Under the pieces are notes generated by a model. The model worked only from the letters and a program-made list of their open reading frames with translations. It was not told the DNA's origin and did no database searches. The position numbers and the translations under genes are program-made. A stretch of 52,796 nucleotides of DNA from Anaerolineae bacterium (lineage in GTDB: Bacteria; Chloroflexota; Anaerolineae; JACIWR01): the NCBI GenBank assembly GCA_024653325.1, contig JANLFX010000008.1, forward strand, positions 1 through 52,796, written 5' to 3'. Positions 48,900-52,796 of this stretch are shown here, one piece after another (position 1 is the stretch's first letter; each line of letters begins with the position of its first letter).

Positions 48900-49542
48900 A
48901 CCGATCCGCCGACCGACGCAGGCCGCGTATGACCAGTTTCATCGTTACCTCAAACATGGGCTCCAATTCAACGGCCAGCATCTGGCGACGCAGAGGGTTC
49001 GCCATTAACACCAGAACGCCGTTCAGAGCAGCCCACAACGCTCCGGCGGCCAGTTGGGGGTCATCACAATCGAAATCACCATCCTGGATGCCCTGGCGCA
49101 CGGCCTGGGTCACCAGATCCAGGCTGGCCATACTCTGGGCTAGAATTTGTTCGTACAGGTCTGGTGAGATTTGTTCCCGAAAACGACCACGATCAAAGGC
49201 CATCATGAGGCGAAAGTATTGAGGATTATTTTGCGAGAAATCGAGGTAGGCCCTGGCCAATCGCCACAAACATTCTTCGGCGGTGACCTGGGATGCAGAA
49301 CAGGCTGCGGTTAATTGGGTATAAAGAAGAGCGAGGCCCTCTAAAAGCAAATGAGCAAGGATGCTCTCCTTGCTCTCAAAATACAGATAAATTGTACCCT
49401 TGCTCACCTGGGCATGAGCAGACACATCGTCCACAGTTGCCTGATGGAATCCCTGCTCAAAAAAGACCTCTTTGGCAGCCTGAAGTATCTCCTGCCGCCG
49501 CCGGGCTTTCTCTCGAGCTCGCCGTTCATTGGTTGCCACCAT
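48898..49542 (-). CDS. TetR-family regulator of the beta-oxidation operon
   Basis: 214 residues from ATG 49542 (AGGAGA upstream). N-terminal HTH at about 17-62: RQEILQAAKEVFFEQGFHQA, TVDDVSAHAQVSKGTIYLYF, typical of TetR proteins, and a C-terminal ligand domain resembling FadR/TetR regulators of fatty-acid genes. It heads the operon, so it is likely an autorepressor sensing acyl-CoA. A TGAC-N5-GTCA palindrome lies just downstream of its promoter. The ligand is not shown by sequence. Confidence 0.9.
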   Translation of the reverse strand: MVATNERRAREKARRRQEILQAAKEVFFEQGFHQATVDDVSAHAQVSKGTIYLYFESKESILAHLLLEGLALLYTQLTAACSASQVTAEECLWRLARAYLDFSQNNPQYFRLMMAFDRGRFREQISPDLYEQILAQSMASLDLVTQAVRQGIQDGDFDCDDPQLAAGALWAALNGVLVLMANPLRRQMLAVELEPMFEVTMKLVIRGLRRSADR

Positions 49543-49581
49543 TGGCTCTCCTACAAGGAATGTGAACTGTGGGTCACTTAC

Positions 49582-49594
49582 TGACTGGCGGTCA
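49582..49594. promoter_or_regulatory. Candidate TetR operator TGAC-N5-GTCA
   Basis: TGAC (49582-49585) and GTCA (49591-49594) flank five bases. It sits at the predicted start point of the minus-strand promoter at 49596-49624, where binding would block transcription. Confidence 0.5.
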
Positions 49595-49595
49595 T

Positions 49596-49624
49596 ATTAT
49601 ACAACAGGAGCACCGTGATGTCAA
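49596..49624 (-). promoter_or_regulatory. Perfect consensus promoter of the beta-oxidation operon
   Basis: Minus strand TTGACA (49619-49624), exactly 17 bp, TATAAT (49596-49601). It starts the transcript near 49589, about 47 bases before the tetR start codon. Confidence 0.88.
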
Positions 49625-49659
49625 GTATTCGTATTATTTCAGAGAATCGAACGAAACTC

Positions 49660-49688
49660 TTGACTTTCCTTGCCGGATGTGGTATAAT
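49660..49688 (+). promoter_or_regulatory. Promoter of the amylase operon
   Basis: TTGACT (49660-49665), 17 bp, TATAAT (49683-49688) preceded by TGTGG. The transcript starts near 49695, so the leader before the amylase gene is about 215 nt. Confidence 0.85.
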
Positions 49689-49689
49689 T

Positions 49690-49710
49690 AAACCGGTTTA
49701 CAAACGGTTT
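49690..49710. promoter_or_regulatory. Candidate LacI-family operator pair
   Basis: A perfect palindrome AAACCGGTTT (49690-49699), then AAACGGTTT at 49702-49710. It overlaps the start point of the amylase promoter. The CG-centred form is typical of LacI/MalR-like sugar regulators. No LacI gene is in the window. Confidence 0.5.
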
Positions 49711-49808
49711 TATGGCTCCCGGCATCCGGGACCAAGCCAGAATCTTTCCCCGTACGAACATTCTCCAGGTGAATCTCGGCCACAGAGCGAAGGAAAGGAG
49801 GGGTGGAC

Positions 49809-49838
49809 ATGACTCGATCCCAAGTCTGCAACTGGTAG
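49809..49838 (+). CDS. Nine-codon leader ORF (MTRSQVCNW) ahead of the amylase gene
   Basis: ATG 49809 with a strong AAAGGAGGGG site at 49794-49803 and a TAG at 49836-49838. Its last codons lie in the left arm of the terminator at 49824-49861. It is too short to be a usual gene. If translated, a ribosome at its stop would cover the left arm and prevent the terminator from forming. No codon hints at a sensed amino acid other than one Cys and one Trp. Confidence 0.5.
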   Translation: MTRSQVCNW

Positions 49839-49867
49839 CGTCTACGGAGCCAGGTGCGGACTTTTTT
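49824..49867 (+). terminator. Intrinsic terminator in the amylase leader (candidate attenuator)
   Basis: A 12-position stem (49824-49835 with 49850-49861; ten Watson-Crick pairs, one G-T and one mismatch), 14-base loop, then six T residues (49862-49867). It lies 43 bases upstream of the amylase start, so it would cut off the operon unless overcome. Confidence 0.62.
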
Positions 49868-49910
49868 GTAAGTGAGTGTTCCCGCGGTTCCGGTAATACG
49901 AGGGGGGATC

Positions 49911-52304
49911 ATGAAAACGAAAACCTTGTTTCAGGCGACTTTCCTGACCTCTGCGGCCGTCATCGGGGTTTTCTTGTTGCTGGCTTTCTTCGACATTCAG
50001 GTGAGCCACGCAGATGATCCCGTTTTCAACGAGGATGACATCGTCTACATGGTAATGACGGATCGCTTCTACGATGGCGATCCGACCAACAACGACCAGG
50101 GCAATAACGAGTACGATCCTGGCGATTGGCATTACTACCAGGGAGGCGACTGGCAGGGTATTATCAGCAAGACCGACTACATCACGAACCTGGGTGTTAC
50201 CGCTATTTGGATCTCGCCCGTGTCTGACGATCAGGACCTCAGCAAAGATGGGGGTGAGGCGGGTTACCATGGCTACTTTACCTACGACTTCTACGCTGCT
50301 AATCCCCATTTCGGCACCACCAACACGCTGGTGTCACTGGTCAACATAGCTCATAATGCAGGCTTAGACATCATCCTCGACGTAGTACCCAATCATACGG
50401 GTGACTACCTGGATCCGTATGCCACGGTCTACAGTCCCACGACCTATCACCCGGCTGCGCCGTTCGACGACCCCGATTGGTACCATCACAATGGCTCCGT
50501 CACCGACTGGAACGACCAGTGGCAAGTTGAATATTGTGACATCGGCGGTCTGGATGATCTTGCTCAAGAGCAAGTCACTGTTGCGAACGAAATAACGAGT
50601 GTCTACAAATACTGGTTCGACCTCACGGGTGCTGACGCTGCCCGCGTGGATGCGGCCCGCTCTATTACCAAGACATTCCTCGCTACCTTCGAGGATGCAA
50701 TTGGTGTCCCAACCTTCGGCGAGATCTTCCACGGCAATGTTGACTACGTCTCCGACTACCAAGACTACGAGTGGGGCGTGCTTGATTTTCCGCTCTTCTT
50801 TGAAGCCCGGGAAGTGTTCGCCTATGACCAGAGTTTTAGCAAGATCGCCAACATCTTCGACCAGGACTACAAGTACAACAACGTTAATCGCCTGCTCACC
50901 TTCGTGGACAATCATGACCGTGACCGCTTCATAGCCCTGGCCGACGACAACTACAGGCGGCTGCGCCTGGCCATGTCCTTCCTCTTCACTGCACGTGGTA
51001 TCCCCGTGGTTTACTATGGCACTGAACAAGCCATGTATGGTGACGGTAAAGCGCACGAGTGGCAGGGTATCTCCAACTATTACAACCGGATGCCTATGGA
51101 TAGTTGGGATCAAAACAACATCATCTACAAGCATATCCAGCGGCTGGCAGAGATACGCAAAGACTACATTGCTCTGCGGCGCGGCACGCAGCGAGAGATG
51201 TGGGAAGAAGATTCGGTCTACGCCTACTCACGGCGCTACGACTCCACTGGCCAGGAAGTCATCATCGTGATGACCAACGGCTGGGATCCTGTCACCCGTA
51301 CCATTCCGCTCCGCGCCGAGAGTACAATCTCGGTCAGCACAGTACTGACTAACCTTCTTGACACACGCGAGACGGTGACCGTTGTCTCGGGTGGCCCTAC
51401 CGGCAAACAAATCACCGTGACACTGGACGGCAAGGAAGCCATGATTCTCGCTCCCAACGTGACTGAGACCTATATTCCGATGACGCCCACCCTCACCACC
51501 GTCCGCGTTCACTATAACGCTGGTCAGGACAACTCCATCTGGATTCGCGGCAGCCAATATCCCTTCTGGTGGGACGAGGGGCGCGCCATGCGTTGGACTA
51601 CCGATGACATCTGGGAGTGGGAAACAGAGCGGATTGGACAAGGGATCACAGTCGAGGTTAAACTGCTCATCAACGACTACACGTGGTCGGTGGGCAGCAA
51701 CTTTATCATCACTGGTGGCGAGACCGTGGATATCTATCCCTCTTTCCATGACTCATCCGCGAATACTACCCGGATTCGAGTGCACTACGACGCCGGCTAT
51801 GGCAACTCAATCTACGTTCGCGGTAGCGTCTCGCCGCTAAGCTGGGACTCCGGTCAGCAAGCCACCTGGACAGAGGGCAACGTCTGGACCTGGGAGACCA
51901 CCAGCATTGCCGCGGGTACAGCGTTCGAGTTCAAGCCCCTGATCAACGACTCAACCTGGTCTCAGGGCACAAATTACAAGGCCGTTGGTGGCAGCACTAT
52001 TGACGTCTTCCCGAAATTCTACGACAGCGACAGTGACCGCACCACCGAGACCATCCGGGTCGTCTATGACGTCGGCTATGGCAACTCGATCTACATTCGC
52101 GGCAGCACGTCGCCGCTGAGTTGGAGCTCCGGCCAGCAGGCCACCTGGACAGAGGGCAACGTCTGGGTGTGGGAAACTACCAGCATCGGCGAGAGCACCC
52201 AGTTCGAGTTCAAGCCGCTCATCAACGACACGACCTGGTCACAGGGTAACAACTACTGGAGTAGAGGGGGCACGACTGTCGAGATCTACCCCAGCTTCCC
52301 ATAG
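49911..52304 (+). CDS. Exported GH13 alpha-amylase with three C-terminal repeat domains
   Basis: 797 residues from ATG 49911 (GGGGGG site upstream). A signal peptide (ATFLTSAAVIGVFLLLAFFD) precedes the GH13 barrel. Active-site motifs: DVVPNHT (Asp157, His162), ARVDAAR with the nucleophile Asp247, FGEIF with the acid Glu271, FVDNHD with His335 and Asp336. All are present, so it should cleave alpha-glucans such as starch. After the barrel come three tandem sandwich repeats of about 85-95 residues (nt about 51496-51755, 51766-52026, 52048-52302), each with VxYDxGYGNSIYxRG and FEFKxLINDxTW blocks, probably starch-binding. It is the first structural gene of an operon with a sugar-binding lipoprotein. 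Confidence 0.94.
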   Translation: MKTKTLFQATFLTSAAVIGVFLLLAFFDIQVSHADDPVFNEDDIVYMVMTDRFYDGDPTNNDQGNNEYDPGDWHYYQGGDWQGIISKTDYITNLGVTAIWISPVSDDQDLSKDGGEAGYHGYFTYDFYAANPHFGTTNTLVSLVNIAHNAGLDIILDVVPNHTGDYLDPYATVYSPTTYHPAAPFDDPDWYHHNGSVTDWNDQWQVEYCDIGGLDDLAQEQVTVANEITSVYKYWFDLTGADAARVDAARSITKTFLATFEDAIGVPTFGEIFHGNVDYVSDYQDYEWGVLDFPLFFEAREVFAYDQSFSKIANIFDQDYKYNNVNRLLTFVDNHDRDRFIALADDNYRRLRLAMSFLFTARGIPVVYYGTEQAMYGDGKAHEWQGISNYYNRMPMDSWDQNNIIYKHIQRLAEIRKDYIALRRGTQREMWEEDSVYAYSRRYDSTGQEVIIVMTNGWDPVTRTIPLRAESTISVSTVLTNLLDTRETVTVVSGGPTGKQITVTLDGKEAMILAPNVTETYIPMTPTLTTVRVHYNAGQDNSIWIRGSQYPFWWDEGRAMRWTTDDIWEWETERIGQGITVEVKLLINDYTWSVGSNFIITGGETVDIYPSFHDSSANTTRIRVHYDAGYGNSIYVRGSVSPLSWDSGQQATWTEGNVWTWETTSIAAGTAFEFKPLINDSTWSQGTNYKAVGGSTIDVFPKFYDSDSDRTTETIRVVYDVGYGNSIYIRGSTSPLSWSSGQQATWTEGNVWVWETTSIGESTQFEFKPLINDTTWSQGNNYWSRGGTTVEIYPSFP

Positions 52305-52397
52305 GGACATCAACTTCCCAATGGTACAGGACTACTATGGGCTTTCGCTCACAAAGGATTCCAGAAACTTAATTTGGAGGAAGAAAGGAGAGAGAAA

Positions 52398-52796
52398 ATG
52401 AAAGGCCGTATCACAACGTTTATCAGTTTCCTGGCGATTCTGAGCCTCATCCTGACTGCTTGCGCTGGTACCAAAGAGGCCACACCGACCCAGGAAGTCG
52501 TGACCAAAGAGACCCCTGTTCCGACGCCAACGGCGGAGGTTGCAGCGAAACCGATCACATTGACGTTCTGGAACTACTGGGATGGCAAGAACGGCGAGGT
52601 CATCCAGGAGCTGGTTGACCAGTACAATGCCGAGCATCCCAATATCACCGTCAAGAACGTCTACATCGGCTGGGGGGAACTTCTGCCCAAGCTTCAGACG
52701 GCGGCAGCGGGTGGCGAGATGCCCGACATCGCCGCTGGCGACATGGTCTGGATGCCCAAACTGGCAGAAACGGGAGCCCTCCGACCATTGAACGAC
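52398..52796 (+). CDS. Sugar ABC transporter substrate-binding lipoprotein (partial)
   Basis: The first 133 residues of an extracellular solute-binding protein family 1; the rest lies outside. Start ATG 52398 with AAAGGAG upstream. A signal peptide with lipobox LILTAC gives a lipid-modified Cys22. A Thr/Pro-rich linker (VVTKETPVPTPTAEV) follows. The domain begins ITLTFWNYWDGKNGEVIQEL and shows AAAGGEMPDIAAGD, typical of maltose/multi-sugar binding proteins. Following the amylase, it should bring maltodextrins to an importer encoded beyond the window. Confidence 0.92.
   Translation, partial: MKGRITTFISFLAILSLILTACAGTKEATPTQEVVTKETPVPTPTAEVAAKPITLTFWNYWDGKNGEVIQELVDQYNAEHPNITVKNVYIGWGELLPKLQTAAAGGEMPDIAAGDMVWMPKLAETGALRPLND

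Noticed and set aside
50364-51134. A 256-codon minus-strand open frame
   Set aside because: It lies opposite the amylase catalytic domain and has no recognisable domain.

Overview
The window reads as a chromosomal piece of a GC-rich, free-living bacterium, most likely a member of the Chloroflexota (Anaerolineae-like). This is an inference from gene content and style. The signs are secreted lipoproteins with Thr/Pro-rich linkers, an ECF sigma/anti-sigma/polymer-like membrane protein operon, GT-C polyprenol-sugar glycosyltransferases, type II IPP isomerase, and many palindromic intergenic repeats. There is no rRNA gene, and I found no convincing tRNA. Housekeeping promoters are close to the classical -35/-10 consensus with 17-bp spacers, and several carry an extended GTGGTAYAAT-type -10.

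Layout: 1-700 holds the 5' part of an IS110 transposase (minus) and its non-coding left end, a candidate bridge RNA. 720-2692 has a zinc-ribbon membrane protein and a GT-C glycosyltransferase. 2700-3110 holds a composite repeat and a MITE abutting the uvrC promoter. 3145-7400 is a uvrC - (frameshifted small membrane protein) - zinc dehydrogenase - thioesterase - pyrophosphatase run, closed by a bidirectional terminator. 7421-9677 (minus) has an unknown protein, trpS and a GDT1-type transporter. 9824-12352 has a CcmC-like protein, pcm and an AmrS-type radical SAM enzyme. 12407-14691 (minus) is the sigma/anti-sigma/membrane-protein operon. 14848-21827 has an S1 protein, a ferredoxin-fused geranylgeranyl-reductase-like flavoprotein, acpP, and an isoprenoid operon (fni - VapBC - prenyl synthase - GT-C) joined by ATGA overlaps. 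22041-29012 (minus) has an MFS permease, an ADP-ribosylglycohydrolase, hypB, hypA, a multi-cluster iron-sulfur protein and a GH127 glycosidase. 29367-34464 (minus) has aspS, a membrane protein, a broken PIN gene, a GT87 glycosyltransferase and a duplicated-motif protein.

34632-40251 is the accessory, decaying part. It has a soluble histidine kinase with altered ATP-site residues, then a 3' remnant of etfA, a SurA-like gene split by an in-frame stop and a truncated response regulator. A three-gene exported-protein cluster follows (Cys-rich double-psi barrel protein, Tat protein, lipoprotein), then an intact response regulator with a long structured leader. The etfA remnant and the regulator fragment are diverged copies of the intact genes at 40642-41694 and 39556-40251.

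40642-49542 (minus) is a complete fatty-acid beta-oxidation operon: tetR - thiolase - small conserved protein - 3-hydroxyacyl-CoA dehydrogenase - enoyl-CoA hydratase - two acyl-CoA dehydrogenases - etfB - etfA. It starts from a perfect consensus promoter with a TGAC-N5-GTCA site at the start point. Nearly every spacer between its genes is built of short-period or self-complementary repeats. Divergently, 49660-52796 is a starch-use operon: a consensus promoter, paired palindromes of LacI type, a nine-codon leader ORF overlapping an intrinsic terminator (apparent attenuator), an exported GH13 amylase with three C-terminal repeats, and the start of a sugar-binding lipoprotein.
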